A program made the position numbers and the translations under genes. A model generated the notes under the pieces. It had not been told where the DNA came from, did not search any database, and saw only the letters and a program-made list of their open reading frames with translations. A DNA stretch of 64,000 nt, taken from NCBI GenBank assembly GCA_948567375.1, contig OX419760.1, forward strand, positions 26,536,001 through 26,600,000. Reading direction: 5' to 3'. This DNA comes from Lunularia cruciata. Its lineage: Eukaryota > Streptophyta > Marchantiopsida > Lunulariales > Lunulariaceae. Of this stretch, positions 13,631 to 25,418 are shown in pieces; positions within the stretch are counted from its first letter, which is position 1; each line of letters begins with the position of its first letter.

Positions 13631-13853
13631 TTGGTTTCTCACACTCATTTTGAACAGAAAAGAGCTCATTGGATTCAGCTTTCTGTCCTCTTTTATATAC
13701 TCAAGATGGATCTTTGTGATCTCATGTTTTTCTGGTTGATGGAGTCTAAAACAAAAGATCTCTTGGAGTTAGCCACATTGTTGATGGGAGAAATATTTTT
13801 TGAACAAGAGGAAGATATTACACCAGAGTTGATATTACTGGAGTTGATTCTTG

Positions 13854-14900
13854 ATGGCAAATAATTGTCTTTTGCTATCTCAAAGAAGAATACCAAGAGA
13901 CTTTTGGGTGATACCAAGACAATACACATGGTGGGAGATTGTTCACAAGCAAGTATGGTCAATGGATTCAGACTTTCTAAACAATCATATGAGAAGCAGG
14001 TACCGAATGTCATATCAGAGTTTTAAGAGATTGGTTGATGAGATTGAAGCACATGTGCCTACTATGTATGAATGGCTATATGCTAGAAAAAGAGTGGAAT
14101 TAGAAAAATGTGTAGTTGTAGTTTTACATAGATTTCCACACAATTCACCATTGAGAACTCTTAGTGATCTGTATTGTCTTGGTGAATCAACTATAGTGAA
14201 GTACACTATAATTATAGTTGAGATACTAGCAAACAAAGACAAAATATACTCTAAATACATCAAATGGCCTACAGTAGCAGAATATATTGAGAGCATGTCA
14301 AAGTTTGCACAGATATATGGAATTCCACAAATCATTGGTTGTATAGATGGTACCCATATCAAATTGAGAACCAAACCAACTATGAGATTTTATCCTGAAC
14401 ACTATAGGAATAGACACTCAGATTACTCTGTTCTACTACAAGGCGTTTGTGATGCGGATCTTCGGTTTTGGGACTTGTGTTGTACAATGCCTGGATCTAC
14501 TCACGATGCTGCACATTTACGACAATCCAGCTTATATCAGGCAATGGAATCAAGGACAGCTCTCACTCAGCCAACACTCATTTTGCCACAAGGAAACCAT
14601 ACAATACAAGTGATTCCACCATTGATCCTTGGAGATACAGCCTATCTATTATGTCAATGGTTGTTGAAATGTTGGCATCGACATTCACATCAAGGAGAAC
14701 CTATGCAGAATTTATTTGACAACCATACATCAAAAGCACGTGTACGTGTGGAGAATGCATTTGGTCAATTGAAAGGTAGATGGAGCATACTGAGGGACTG
14801 TCCAATGCGACTGGAAGTTGTTCCAAGAGTGACACTTGCATGTGCAGTACTACACAACTTTGTAATTCAACAAGGAGATTACCTACAGATGTCAATGTAG
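13854..14900 (+). CDS. PIF/Harbinger (HARBI1-like) DDE transposase
   Basis: The frame also reads from a TTG at 13851; the first ATG is at 13854. Numbering from the TTG gives 349 residues. The catalytic triad is visible: D166 in GCIDGTHIK, D262 in LGDTAYLL and E301 in RVENAFGQLKGRW, with the typical MPGSTHDA block between the two aspartates. The N-terminal region has the helix-turn-helix-like RMSYQSFKRLVDEI segment common to these enzymes. An open frame at 13631-13864 in another phase (containing MDLCDLMFFWLMESK) overlaps the start and may be the original N-terminus joined by a frameshift. The C-terminus (VLHNFVIQQGDY) is intact. The enzyme would cut at the element ends and insert at TWA-type targets. 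Family assignment is very secure; activity is not established. Confidence 0.92.
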   Translation: MANNCLLLSQRRIPRDFWVIPRQYTWWEIVHKQVWSMDSDFLNNHMRSRYRMSYQSFKRLVDEIEAHVPTMYEWLYARKRVELEKCVVVVLHRFPHNSPLRTLSDLYCLGESTIVKYTIIIVEILANKDKIYSKYIKWPTVAEYIESMSKFAQIYGIPQIIGCIDGTHIKLRTKPTMRFYPEHYRNRHSDYSVLLQGVCDADLRFWDLCCTMPGSTHDAAHLRQSSLYQAMESRTALTQPTLILPQGNHTIQVIPPLILGDTAYLLCQWLLKCWHRHSHQGEPMQNLFDNHTSKARVRVENAFGQLKGRWSILRDCPMRLEVVPRVTLACAVLHNFVIQQGDYLQMSM

Positions 14901-15072
14901 TGGATGAGCATATGAATGGAGCACATATTTTGCCACTCCCAAGATCTGTAGCAGATAAATGGAGTACAACTAGAGGTGAATTAGTAAGAGCAGCTTTGTA
15001 CAAGCAATTCAAAAGTAATCATGTTCATCTAGATATAGCAAATGTCAGTTGAGGGTGAAGGTATTTACTTAC

Positions 15073-16138
15073 TCAAAATGGCAGTCCACGTTGGTTGTTT
15101 TTCAAGATTTCAAACTCCATACTTTTTGGTTCAAGCATTTGGCTCATTAAATCCATCTTGCGTTGTCCTTGAACCATCATCAAGTCAAATTTACGATCTT
15201 CCTGCAAGGATCTCTTCTCATTTGCTTCCTTCACTACTTGAGTAAATTCAAGCATACACTTCTACATTCCGTCTTCACCTTCTTTTGATATTCTTTGCTT
15301 TTTGTTACGTTGCCCAACAACACCAGGTTGAGCACAAGCTTTTGTCATGGGACTGATTGTGGCCTGGTTACCAATTGTCTCTAGAGAAGGTGTAGAGACT
15401 TGTGGTGTTTCCTTCTCATCATCAGATATCAAAATATCCATATATGATTGTTCAGTTTGATTTATATGAGATGCTTCCTCACTCCCATCAATAGTTTCAT
15501 CGATCAAGTCTACAAACCCCCTCTCACTAGTTATTGAAGTGTTAATACCATCATCACATGCTCCTGGAATGCCTTGTTCTTTGGGTGAACCGCCTCTAAT
15601 TCTATGCATCTGTTCATAGAACTCCCATGAACTTGGTTCTGTGCCTGTGGTTTGTTTTCCTTTCTCAACCCTGTATTTTTTAACTAGACCATCAAGCTTG
15701 TTCTTGAGAATCTGTGGCTCATAAGGTGGTGTTATACTAATAGCTTCACTAAACCTATTAGCAAACACCTTCCACTGATCCTGACTTACATTGCCTTGGT
15801 TACAATGATTAAAATAAATGCCGTCATACATATCCAAAAAAAGCCTCACATGACTAGAAATCCACTCCACTTTAGCCTTCTTTGGAATGGAAACACCTGT
15901 TAACACAATTGACAACAGTTGATAAATAATCAACATACTATTATTTTAGAATAGTATTCCAATCTACATATGAAATAGTCAAAATCATACTTCTCACAAG
16001 AGCATCCTTTGATGATGAATTTTTCTTTTTTGCACCAAGCTTCTTCTTGGATGGAGCTTCCAAATCTTTCACCAATGTAATTGGCTCCATAGGTGGAAGA
16101 GCTCCCGAAACATTCTCATTCTGTACAATCTCTTCCAT
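15073..16138 (-). pseudogene. Myb/SANT-like DNA-binding partner of the Harbinger transposase, with premature stop
   Basis: Exon 1 (16138-15991) starts at ATG and carries a basic stretch, PSKKKLGAKKKNSSSK, resembling a nuclear localisation signal. A GT-AG intron follows. Exon 2 begins at 15896 and holds the plant Myb/SANT-like fold: VEWISSHVRLFLDMY, a QDQWKVFANRFSEAI helix and PQILKNKLDGLVKKYR, then a WEFYEQM block. An in-frame TAG at 15262-15264 ends the 260-aa product. The same frame continues open to 15073 and encodes a charged helix (FTQVVKEANEKRSLQEDRKF), the kind of C-terminal coil these proteins usually have, so the stop is probably a later mutation. It converges on the transposase gene 14900 with less than 200 bp between them. 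Confidence 0.8.
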
Positions 16139-17050
16139 TCTACTGCACAAAATTCAAAAAATATACATGGAAAAGTTTGGTTTGACAGAGAAATTTCATC
16201 TCACCAATGTCACTGCAATATTAATCTATTGTCTTCAGTTTCAAATCACACATGACAAGCATTGCATAACCTTGAATTCAAGCTATAGAATAGCCCAACA
16301 CGTCCAGAAATGAAAAAGTTATGATATATTACATACCTAATCAATCTTGAAGGTCAAAAATCAAAACCCTAGTAATGTTTGCTTGGAAAGTTGATATGTT
16401 TGCTCTTGGGAAAACTGAACCTGTCATAGAATGGGACGTTTGGAAACTATATTTCCCGTTGTATCACCCAACCCATTAACCTAGACAATCCTCCGTTTGA
16501 GAGACTCAACCGGAGCACAAGACGGAGCAAGAGTTGCCTGACGTATGAGCTCCAACTGAGGGCTTGAACGTCAAGCAGACCTGACGTCCACATGAGCTCC
16601 GGCAGATTTTTTGCTGCCGTGTTTTGTCTTTTAATGGGCTGCCGGAGCCCAAAAGAGCCATGTGAATTGCCTAAGAAGCTTGTAAACGCCATGTTAGAAC
16701 AAAGTTGAGCTATCATTGGATGTTCTTAGAAGTGAAAACTTTTTTGTTGATTTCTTGAGAGATTATTTTGATAGACTTTGTTGTTTAATCTGAAGTATAC
16801 ATGACGAAAAACAGGTATACTCTAGTTTGGGAAGCACGATAAATGGAGAAGAACATTGAACAAGAACTAATTAATGGCAAAGTTGTAATAATGCATGATG
16901 TCATGATTCTGATGGTATTTTTCACTTATATAGATGTATATCTGATGAGATAATAATCTATAATGTTAAATTTAAAATTCTCATTAATGGAAATGGGCAT
17001 ACAAATATCATATTGCAGTTCACAATAACTATGTTTGTATCATGAACATA

Positions 17051-17255
17051 CACTTCATTCATATTTTCTACTTCAACCTCATAGGTATTTATTTATTTAT
17101 AGTGTCCTTATTTATATTTTGAGGTTACAAATGTCTACTAGCATTCATTCACATTTTCTACTTCAACCTCATAGTTATTTATTTATTTACTTACTTACTT
17201 ATTTATTTATAGTATCCTTACTTATATTTTGAGGTTACAAATGTCTACTAGCAAT
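17051..17255. repeat. Tandem duplication of about 100 bp (two units)
   Basis: Unit 1 (about 17051-17141) and unit 2 (about 17142-17255) both run from TTCATTCA.ATTTTCTACTTC to GGTTACAAATGTCTACTAGCA. Unit 2 is longer through expansion of an internal TTAT/TTAC microsatellite. No coding capacity is apparent. Confidence 0.85.
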
Positions 17256-18541
17256 CCTGCCGATAGTGGATTTGTTCTATGCTATGTCTTCATACAAGGA
17301 GTTGATGATTGGACTAAGCGATACTTGTGCTTTGATTGATTTCAATCTATTCTTTGTTAAGAAATCTTTTGCTACTATCAAATTAGTTTTAATTATTTTG
17401 GATAACGTGTAAAGTATGCTTTTAAATAGGAAATCAACACCATCTTCAAAATTGCAAATACAACTATCATGCCATAAACAACAAAGGACATTTATGTATA
17501 GTCAAAAATCAATCTAGTCTTGTCATCTTCTTACAATTTTGATGGTGATTAGATAATAACCAGATTAGAGTGGTTTGAACGAAGGAATGTCTATTGTTGG
17601 TCAGTAAATTCCAAAGGCTTTTTGAAATCAAACTACCATAGTAAGTAGTAAGGACCAAAGGCTTTTGAAGAAGTCAGCAAGAACTCAGACAATCCACCAT
17701 TGATAGAACCAAGAATGCAAAGTGAGCACGCAAAGCAAACAAGAAGAAGAGAAGGTGAAAACATCTTCTTTTGTGATTGGATACATAAGATGTTTCTACT
17801 ATGTCTTGCCTTCTTCCCATGGCATTTTCTTTGTACTCTTTGGATTGTATATCCTTTCAATAGCTTATATATCTTAGGATGTTTCCCTTTTTGTTCCTTG
17901 GCATGGGGTCCATAAAAGGACTAACTTAGGCATCACTTCTCATTTGGTACCTCACACCCCATGTGTGCAACCAGCTAGACCTCTATGCCAAGTTTTTTAG
18001 GATACATCCATAATTGCAGAGATTTATCCAAATGGCATATCTTTGATCCCTAACTAACGTACTCCTCCTATACCACCAATAGATCCTATAAGGGATTATT
18101 CCCTTATGGAGAATTCTCCACCACTTGACTCCCTATTCCTCATCTTCATATCATAGACACTCCACACCTTCCCTCTACCTTGGACCTTTCTCCTACCCCT
18201 ACCGCCCCACCACCTCCATATGATCATTCTCCTACACAAAGGCACTCAACACCTCTATATATCCCACGCCATTAGTCTTGTCCAAATCGTCAATGGCATA
18301 GCACAACACAAAGGCAGATCTTGTTGCTTGTGAATGCATGTAAAGGCCACCACTATTGCTACCCCTTTAGACCCTATCCGTACTTTTGTAGTATCTCTAT
18401 AGGCTCCCCAAACTCCTACTTGTGGTTACACTCTTTGGACCATATCCAAGCATTTTTACCAAGTTTTCCTTACCTACAGATGTACATTTGGATCCCCATG
18501 CTTTTATGTCATCTCATTGGCTTCCCATTCTCCTTCATGCT

Positions 18542-18979
18542 ATATGCTATTTTGGCCAATGACTACAAGAGAGATGTCTCCACTTGGACTTTATTAGCCC
18601 TATTTCCACAATGGACACCACTCCTTCTAGCCCATAGAAGTGCTCCAAGACATTCAAAAACTGCCTTTAGGATTTATAGATTTTGGAGAGAATATTGGGT
18701 AGCCCTCTAGGAGGATTACACATTAAGTTCCATGCCATAGCGAATAGGATTGCAAAGTCCCCATGCTATTTTGGCCAATGACTACAAGAGAGATGTCTCC
18801 ACTTGGAATTTATAAGCCCTATTTCCACAATGGACATCACTCCTTCTAGCCCTAGAAGTGTTCCAAGACATTGAAAAATTACCTCTAGGATTTATAGATT
18901 TTGGAGAGAATATTGGGCAGCCTCTAGGAGGAGTATACATTAAGGTCCATGCCACAACCAAGAGGATTGCAAAGTCTCC
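18542..18979. repeat. Tandem duplication of about 220 bp (two units)
   Basis: The segment starting TGCTATTTTGGCCAATGACT at about 18545 is repeated from about 18765 with few differences. Both units end in GCAAAGTC.CCAT. One differs from the other mainly by short indels. The duplication is not part of any recognised element. Confidence 0.85.
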
Positions 18980-19284
18980 ATAGCCCCATGTCTTACTGCC
19001 ATAACATTGTCACCTTTATTACTCTTTGATGTTAGGTCAGGTAAGTGAGTACAAATAGGCAGCCCATGCACTCTCACCATTTTGACCAACACCTTGTATG
19101 CCTTATAGACCTATGTGACAATATGGAGTTTACATATGAGTTTGTCGAGACTAACGAATTAGCAAATATGCCAAATTAACCAAGAATTAAAAAAATATTC
19201 TAGAAGCATCTAGGAAACTACTTGGTACCTTCCAAGTATTGCGTAATGTGCATGCCAAGTGGTGACTTCTAGGAGGAAAATTCT

Positions 19285-19360
19285 TGGGAAGCTTCTCAAC
19301 TAAGTTGAGAAGTTGCATGCTAAGTTGATGGCTTCTAGCAGAAAGCTTCTTGAGAAGCTT
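19285..19360. other. Clustered short inverted repeats
   Basis: CTTCTCAAC and GTTGAGAAG are separated by three bases, and a second palindrome built on AAGCTTCT/AGAAGCTT follows about 50 bp later. They could form small hairpins. Nothing else indicates a function. Confidence 0.45.
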
Positions 19361-20019
19361 CTTGGTTAGCTTGGCTTGCACTCAAAGAAGGCAATTTAAA
19401 GGAAGCTTCTCAAGAGCCTTGTATATTCCTTATAAATACCAAAGCCCAAACTCATGCTAAGCAATCTGATTTTCCCTCATTCAAGAGTCCTTGTGTGATC
19501 TTTCTTTTTGATATTCCATTCTACTATTTCTCTCCTTGATCTTTTACACCCTACATCCACCCACCATGGAGTACTTTTCTTATTCCTCCATGATTAAAAG
19601 CCAAATGAGGAGTTACAACTTACATGGTCTTGCTTTGCCCATGCTTTAATCCAATCCTCATGTTTCTCAATAGCTAGACCATCAAGCCTAGTTTTTTAGC
19701 ACCTACAAGACTGCTTCTCCCTAGATGCTCCAAACGTGGGTTTTCCTCTTTCCTTTGCTTTTTTGTCAATGCATTGCCTTAGATCATGTGCACCTTTCAA
19801 TAGCTCTGGTGATTCTTGTCTCCTAACTCTTGCAAAAGAGACCTCAAGTTTGTGCCCCATTGCTATTGGGGTTTTTTGGGTGGTTTCTTGTACTATTTGT
19901 TTATAGCTACAATAGTTTTTTTTCCCTTTTTGTCTCTCCATCAATTTTAATGTGGCAACTCCAAGGAGATGTGAGACAATTATTGTAGGCACTTGAGCAT
20001 CTTTGGACAGTCATTCATA

Positions 20020-21260
20020 TTGGATGGTGGTCCAAATTGATGTCTCTAATGTCTTCAATGCCATTTCTTGTCCAACATTGTTACGTATTTTTTGCTTAGC
20101 TAGAGATCAGATCCTCTATTTGATCACATTTGTCCATACTTTCTATGGTATTGAGACACCTCTACTATATAATTACCATACCACTTTTCCCATCTCTTAG
20201 ATGACATTCATAGTGTAGGCTCTTTGAAGAATGTAGTTCAAGCAATGTTTGCTATACTTTCAACATAGAGGCCTTGGATTTACTAATTCAGACTTGTAAA
20301 TGTAAGGTTTGGAGCCCATGCACTATCCTCACTCCCTCTAACTTCCCACCATAATTCTAATTTCTTGTTGGTAGGATGAGAGTTTTGGGCTCTCCTCTAA
20401 GACAAGAGGTTTTTGTAATGGGATCATCTCAAACATCTTAGTCAAAGCCACAGCCCATACTCTTCCTTCCTTAGTTGTGGAATATCCATATGGTATTCCA
20501 TTCTTACATGATGTTACTTTCCTAGTGCCTCATATTTGGCATGAACGTTCTTGCCTATAGAGATATTATTGTCACACTTGTAGATGTTTGAAAATACCAT
20601 ATACCATACTTTCTCCACTCTCTTAGTACCATACATGCTCTTATAGCTCTTAGATGAATGATGTAGGCAATAAATAACTCTTCATATAGTCATGGGTAGA
20701 TATGACCTCATAGGACAAGATACAATAACACCACTCCTTGAGTTTATTGACTTTGTATCCCTAGACTCTGGGAAGATCCAAGTGGATCTCAATGAGTTTA
20801 TGCACACTCACAAACTTACAAACATTTCCATTGATGCACCTTTACCTAACAAAGCTACGATCCTCTTTTATAGAGGAAAAGGCACTAGAGCATGGCTCCA
20901 AGCTTCTCCCTTCATAGACAACTTTCAATTTACCTTTGAAGAGTTTACCAAACCGCTACAATTGAGGTTGGGTCTCCCACATCCAACTCGGATAGAGCTT
21001 CCATACCAGTGCACATGTGATTCCCTATTTGATGTTTTATGCACACACCTTTTATGATTTGTTGTAGATGGAAAAGCACAATAGGGTCCATAATACATTT
21101 TTTCATACAATGGCTTAGATCTTATGAGCTTAGTCTCACATTGAGCTGTGGTTGGATTTACTATGACAACCTATCCATCAGGTGCAAACGGATATTAATG
21201 CTTTCATAGATGACCAACACACATTGCATGATGTGGTGATGGCGGCAAAAACCGTTACGA
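20020..21260 (+). pseudogene. Decayed relative of the REL-type non-LTR retrotransposon (RT to C-terminal domain)
   Basis: Translated pieces line up in order with the minus-strand element at 31727-35485. VVQIDVSNVFNAIS matches its RT motif LQVDVENTFNSVS and is followed by a FVHTFYG block. KCKVWSP and FLVG lie further on, matching KCKAWSP and its successor. Next come GKGTRAWLQASP and LQLRLGLPHP, and then the C-x-C...H knuckle (CTCDSLFDVLCTH). Many stops and frameshifts separate these pieces, and the restriction-like endonuclease region at the 3' side is hardly legible. The orientation is opposite to the element at 31.7 kb and the sequence differs clearly, so this is an older or different lineage and not a recent copy. 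Confidence 0.75.
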
Positions 21261-21372
21261 GTAGAATCATTGGTACTATTAATATATGTGTTTATTGTTT
21301 TTTTTTATCCAACCTAATTACGCATAATTTTTATTTTATATATTACATATAAACCTTTTTAGATCCTTTTTT

Positions 21373-21374
<2 letters not shown>

Positions 21375-21431
<57 letters not shown>
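21375..21431. repeat. TA dinucleotide microsatellite
   Basis: An uninterrupted run of alternating T and A of about 56 bp follows GGATCC-like flanking sequence. It lies 75 bp before a second, longer TA run. It is a simple repeat with cruciform potential. Confidence 0.95.
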
Positions 21432-21434
<3 letters not shown>

Positions 21435-21504
21435 GATGTCTAATTATAAAAAGTAAAGATTTGATAAAGTTCCAACTCGAACGAAAGCACACTTCATGAA
21501 AAAG

Positions 21505-21505
<1 letters not shown>

Positions 21506-21597
<92 letters not shown>
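21506..21597. repeat. TA dinucleotide microsatellite
   Basis: A second uninterrupted alternating TA run of about 92 bp. Such tracts are prone to length errors in sequencing and assembly. Confidence 0.95.
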
Positions 21598-21599
<2 letters not shown>

Positions 21600-24500
21600 A
21601 ATATTGAATGATAGGCTAACTCAAACATAAACCACAATTTGACTATTGTACATTGGTTTATATCTCAACCCAATCCTCTTAAATGTACACCACAACTATA
21701 TTGGAATGTAATGTAAAACAAACATATGTATAATGTTGTATATATTGTATTACAAGTTCTAAAAATTAAGTTAAAAGTAAAATAAAATGAAACCATCTTA
21801 GAATTAAAAAAAAGTGACTAAATGTATATAAATTAAGACTGTTTTTGGAAGTGTGCTTACATCTTTCGAGAGAGTATAGGCTGAGAGAGTCATGAGGAGT
21901 ACACAACAAAGATAATGTCCAGAAGGCTCATTTTCAAATTTTCAACGTCGCTTGGGTATATAATGACACGTGACATCTAAAGGTGGATAAAAAGCATTGC
22001 GGCTTTCGTCGAAGTAAAGCGTGTAGTTCGGATAGGGTTGCTGGAAGGGAAAAGTACCAGGAATAACTTCCAAGAAAACCAAATCGTTTGGTGCAAGTTA
22101 ATAGGACTCTTTAAATTACACCTACTTAGGACACAGGTTTTTCCGCCAGACCGACGTGGAGAAAGAAATGTGACGGAAATTCTTTTCTCTAAAGAATTTG
22201 CAAACTTCGTAGATAAAGCTTTTCATCCTACACCAGCAAAGTGTAAATATTTCTCACTACGTTTTGACTGTAGTGTGTTATGAAAGCTAAATTGGGTATA
22301 CGAATTGTTAAACTTTGCATCACTGTCATTACTTACAACACTTTGTATTACGGTTTGCAAGCTCATTCTTCTGCAGTAACTGCGGTTAAGAGGGAAGAAC
22401 TTTGGTCACATGGGACTTTGTTATAAATATCATACATCACGAGGGTTTCCATGGGTTGCAAAACCATCTAAACAAGCAAGACCATACCACGTAAGTTTGA
22501 ATTTCATTACACTCTACGTCGTTGGACTGAACCTGGCCCAGCGACCACGTCATCGCAACTCCGGTAAACAGCGTAGAGGCATCTTTTTCCCCTCAGCAGG
22601 AAGGATTCTTCCCCTCTACTTACGGTACAGTCGTACACGCGGTAGTGTATCCTTCTCGGCCGGGGGAAGATTTGGTGGGGAGAACCCGTTATATAGCGGG
22701 ATTAGACACTTGTCGGATCCTTCTCGACTTTAAAAGGACCGTCTTTTCATTCTCAGCCGAAATACGCTGCATGCCGGAACGATGACGCGGGACCTCGTAG
22801 GTCCGACGGCACAGTGGTGAAGCGGGTATTTTGTCAAGTGATATGAGGAAATCATTTCAGATTTTCTTGGATTAGCCCAGTTCAGAGTATCTGAGCTCTC
22901 GAGGATGTGGCTCCGGCCATCCTCTCATGGCATCCTGATGCATGGAATTATGAATGAGATCCTACCTTTGTGAATCCTCGAACTCGTAGATTCTTGATTA
23001 TATTTTGTAAAGTCTTTGGATTCTATTTCATAGTCGTTAAAATCCCTTTTATATTCGAAATCAAGGAGATTAGTGAAAATTGTTTTGTAATTGCACACAT
23101 CTGAGTTCATTGTACAAAAATTGAGATTTTTGCACATTTATATTACCATTTTGACAGTCTTATCAAGACATCATTAGGTTCCTTGCATGTAGAGGAGAGG
23201 GTCACTGGTTGATATTCTCTTATTGATAAGGTGTATCAATCACTTTATAATACACCCAAGTTTTTAGTCTTTACTAACAATTAACTGCTGTAAGAAAACT
23301 TTGCGAGGTTAGAGTCCTCTCACCCCATGTACCAGACATACCATTGAAAGACCTCCTCTTCTTAACTTCGACGGTGCTTCTTATTGATACACTTTTACCT
23401 CATGTGTATCTTTTAACCCTGTTTCTGCTTTTTCCTTGCTTGCTTGGGATTATTAAACACCACTCTCTTTTTTCTCCTTTTGCACTTGGTTATGCCTTGT
23501 GTTCCGTCTCCTTCTCCTTCTTCCAGAATATATATCCTTCACTATATATTTATTGTAATCTTCCTGTGGGCACCACCGGTACCAAGCAATTGGTGAAGTT
23601 ATGGCAGTTCGCAAATGACTCCAACTTCTACGGGAGGCTTAACTTGAATATCGTTATATTTAAAAGTCTATTATACCAACTGCAAACCTCCATAGAAACT
23701 GCGTGTTGGAAGCACGCGCCTGCTGCTATCCGTTTGGATGGCTGCAGCAATTTGGGGTGTCATATTTGGTCATTCCCGGTACCGCGAAGAGTTCATGCGT
23801 ACGATATTCAGGTTCATAGCCCATAGGTGCCCGGTGACATTCTTGCCTGGTTTAAGAATTGCAGCAGTCCTCGGAGAAACGGTGATACGGTTACATGTCG
23901 GCAAACCAATACGGACGCAGAATGGTGTCGCATATGTAGTTTTGGGTTACGTGTTTATGCCGACATCTACGTACCTGTGCGGACTTGTCACTCAAAACTG
24001 AGGAGTTGGAGTCCCGTGAGCATCTCTGATTGCAAATAACTGCCCTACTGGAGCCATGTGGTAACCACGTGCTTAATGTAACAGCATAAGCACGCGTTTG
24101 ATGCCTAACCTTGGAACTGACGTGGTTAGAGGAGTGACAGGAAATTCAAGGCGCTTCTACTGTAGGTACCCGGTGTACATCATCACGGGTCAAGTTACCG
24201 TGCGAACGGTCCAGCTTTATAGAGGTCAGGAGCCAACCGGAATGACCGCGCGGTGGGTTTGTACCCGGCAATCGAGACCGTGGATTCAGAACCGAAGGAA
24301 GGCAGTTCAGTTCGGCATCTATTTAACCAGTATCGGGCAAAGAAGGTTATCTGGAGGTTCATACCGGCATCTATTCAACCGGTACAAACCTTCAGGTGAG
24401 TTTTGTTTGGTCGGGATGACAGGAATCTTGGACAAAGAACTAGATTCTCCCTAGTTGCAAAGTTAAAGGTGGCCGGTTCGTATGCTACCTGAGGGAACCG

Positions 24501-25418
24501 TCTGCAGACAGTAGGGGTCAAACATCACAACCGACCATAGACAGTAGCGGGAAAAATCGGCATTGTGAGTGGAGGAAGGTGATGGCAACGTGGCCGCTAG
24601 CCTGTTGAGATAGGCTCAGAAGTGCACGCGATGGGAAGACGCAAAGGGATCCCACGTGGAAAGCGTCGGACTTCCGTGGCTGGTTCGGAGCTTCACGCAA
24701 GCAACCAGCGCTGGGACGAAGGTCGGGTAACCTCCCAGCGCCTTGCAAGATTTCCCGACGGGAGCCCTCTGACATGACGCGGTGCCCACTCCGCGCTGCC
24801 CCGGAATGAATCTTTCGTCAGTTCTAGGAAATGCGTAGGTATAAAGTCCTGTGACAAATTCCACAAGTATTCTGTCACGCGAGTTCATGCTCCCGCCGGG
24901 AGGCGCGCGTTGGGCAGCATATGAAAAGTGCTGGAGTCACTCACTGCGCCGCGACTGAAGATGATTTTGCTACATTTTTCGTGGTGCAGATCGGGGAGGT
25001 TTCAGGGTTACATTTCGTATGATTGCACGTAAACTCTTACTTGTTTCGTTGAACTCCTCCTCGCGGCGTGTGGAGGCTCATCGAAGGAGAATTTTTGCGC
25101 CAACGACAACGGATTGGAGAGTGGAGGTGGTTCTCTCTCTGTTCGTTGTTGAGTTGGTCCCAAGATGTGGTGCAAGGTGGAAGCTAAACAATATAAGACC
25201 GGATTCAGTCGATCGAATGTTTGGAGTCTATAGGGAGTGACTGAGTGGGGGAATTGATCAATGAGACCACCATTGGCTGTGGACTGTTGAGTTGTTCCGT
25301 GTTTTCGTCCAAAATCCTCGTCGTTCCTCCCGCGCTGGGTATATAGTATTAATTTTGGTGTAAATTAGCAGATAGTTTTGAAGTTTTTGTGCGTGCTTGG
25401 GAGCAATTAGGCTGAGAA
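21600..25418. other. Upstream region of NYC1, no recognisable gene
   Basis: The first part is AT-rich. From about 22500 to 25000 the base composition becomes more balanced, close to that of the genes. Several open frames of 60-160 codons overlap on both strands without known motifs. An imperfect direct repeat (GGCATCTATT.AACC units at 24314 and 24366, 52 bp apart) is the only local structure noticed. The last few hundred bases are the presumed promoter and leader of NYC1. I cannot place a promoter element with confidence. Confidence 0.45.

Larger units (their letters stand above)
13631..16720. mobile_element. PIF/Harbinger DNA transposon with two convergent genes
   Basis: A plus-strand DDE transposase gene and a minus-strand Myb/SANT-like gene face each other, the standard content of an autonomous PIF/Harbinger element. 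In the family both proteins are needed: the Myb-like protein binds the ends and helps the transposase enter the nucleus. A GC-richer block at 16441-16720 could be the right subterminal region, ending near GCTTGTAAACGCCATG followed by TTA, the preferred three-base target. I found no matching inverted terminus on the left, so the limits given are approximate. One in-frame stop and a likely frameshift suggest that this copy is no longer fully active. Confidence 0.7.
16747..20000. other. AT-rich region with tandem duplications and no recognisable gene
   Basis: Apart from the two tandem duplications listed separately and small hairpins near 19290-19360, I see no known coding region. A minus-strand open frame at 19696-19992 encodes a Lys-rich protein of 98 residues that I do not recognise. 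TATAAATACC at about 19430, followed by a pyrimidine-rich stretch, could be the promoter part of an old LTR, but no second LTR is visible. Confidence 0.4.

Noticed and set aside
13400-16720. Search for terminal inverted repeats of the Harbinger element
   Set aside because: A right-end candidate (GCTTGTAAACGCC) has no inverted partner on the left side, so no terminal repeat is annotated.
19696-19992. 98-residue Lys-rich minus-strand frame
   Set aside because: No family motif, no supporting neighbour, and it lies just upstream of the decayed LINE. It is probably fortuitous.
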